NCBI GenBank assembly: GCA_019090795.1
Contig: JAHRVG010000097.1
Location: 1-64,000 of the forward strand
DNA length: 64,000 nt
Source: Paracoccaceae bacterium
GTDB taxonomy: Bacteria > Pseudomonadota > Alphaproteobacteria > Rhodobacterales > Rhodobacteraceae
Direction of reading: 5' to 3'
Positions 63,979-64,000 of the stretch are shown one piece after another. Within the stretch, counting starts at the first letter, position 1, and each line of letters begins with the position of its first letter. Under the pieces are notes generated by a model. The model had not been told where the DNA came from and searched no databases. It was given only the letters and a program-made list of their open reading frames with translations. The position numbers were made by a program, and so were the translations under genes.

Positions 63979-64000
63979 ATGCTACACCCCCCCCCCAAAG
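63979..64000 (+). CDS. Possible start of a gene cut by the window end
   Basis: AGGAAA lies 4 bases before an ATG at 63979, with seven open codons to the window end. This is too short to judge; the only support is the ribosome-like site and the position about 100 bp after the peptidase stop. Confidence 0.25.

Noticed and set aside
1-64000. Insertion sequences, prophage, CRISPR arrays, tRNA and rRNA genes
   Set aside because: No transposase or integrase motif, no regularly spaced repeats and no tRNA-like cloverleaf were recognised by eye. tRNA absence was not tested by software.

Overview
The window reads as a chromosomal segment of an alphaproteobacterium, most likely of the order Rhodobacterales (Roseobacter/Paracoccus relatives). 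The inference rests on gene content and order: a dcw (division and cell wall) cluster with a long mraZ leader, a glpVSTPQU glycerol ABC transporter with its small DUF2160-type protein, ugpBAEC, a Paracoccus-like narR / narK1 / narK2 / narGHJI locus, DUF3422 and DUF1523 proteins, and an alphaproteobacterial LexA box (GAAC-N7-GAAC). No rRNA, tRNA, CRISPR array, prophage or insertion sequence was seen. The first 32 bases are not genomic: they match the Illumina Nextera read-1 adapter with its transposon mosaic end, so the first gene is cut by an assembly artefact.

Layout. 0-3.4 kb (minus): peptide-type ABC importer (permease fragment and binding protein) with an M20 deacylase. A palindromic operator separates it from a divergent PAS-LuxR regulator. 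3.4-10.1 kb: DUF3422 membrane protein, secreted 5'-nucleotidase, Tat-exported multicopper oxidase, and a convergent BlaI/M56-peptidase pair. 10.1-16.1 kb (minus): glpVSTPQU. 16.4-28.0 kb: anaerobic nitrate respiration, with narR (minus) diverging from narK1-narK2-narGHJI-parvulin (plus), FNR-type boxes in the shared promoter region and a terminator at the end. 28.1-33.4 kb: a LysR regulator diverging from ugpBAEC across a perfect palindrome. 33.7-39.8 kb: MFS transporter, metG, a three-gene operon (PepSY protein, cytochrome b561, membrane-anchored LuxR-type regulator), bolA, a J-domain protein and a duplicated-repeat secreted protein.

40.1-52.9 kb (minus): stand-alone trpB, murD, an RTX protein gene inserted in the cluster, then mraY, murF, murE, ftsI, ftsL, rsmH and mraZ. 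Upstream of mraZ lies a leader with a terminator-like hairpin, resembling the UpsM small-RNA leader of Rhodobacter sphaeroides. Its promoter is overlapped by TGG boxes spaced every 10 bp. Further upstream are a LexA box on a second possible promoter and a 44-codon reading frame with a Shine-Dalgarno sequence. 52.9-54.9 kb: a JAMM-like DUF4329 protein and a class III aminotransferase.

55.0-62.8 kb (minus): eight tightly spaced genes that look like one operon of largely unknown function: coiled-coil protein, Phd-like protein, unknown 375-aa protein, AAA+ ATPase, AT-rich membrane-anchored protein, unknown 454-aa protein, small membrane protein, DUF1523 protein. 62.9-63.9 kb: a P1/DmpA-family peptidase whose 3' end carries a second copy of the same LexA-like sequence.

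The two best candidates for undescribed biology are (1) the LexA-box / 44-codon ORF / UpsM-like leader upstream of the division cluster, which suggests a damage-responsive input to cell division, and (2) the AAA-ATPase operon at 55-62.8 kb. Functions were assigned by reading motifs and gene order; no database search was run.
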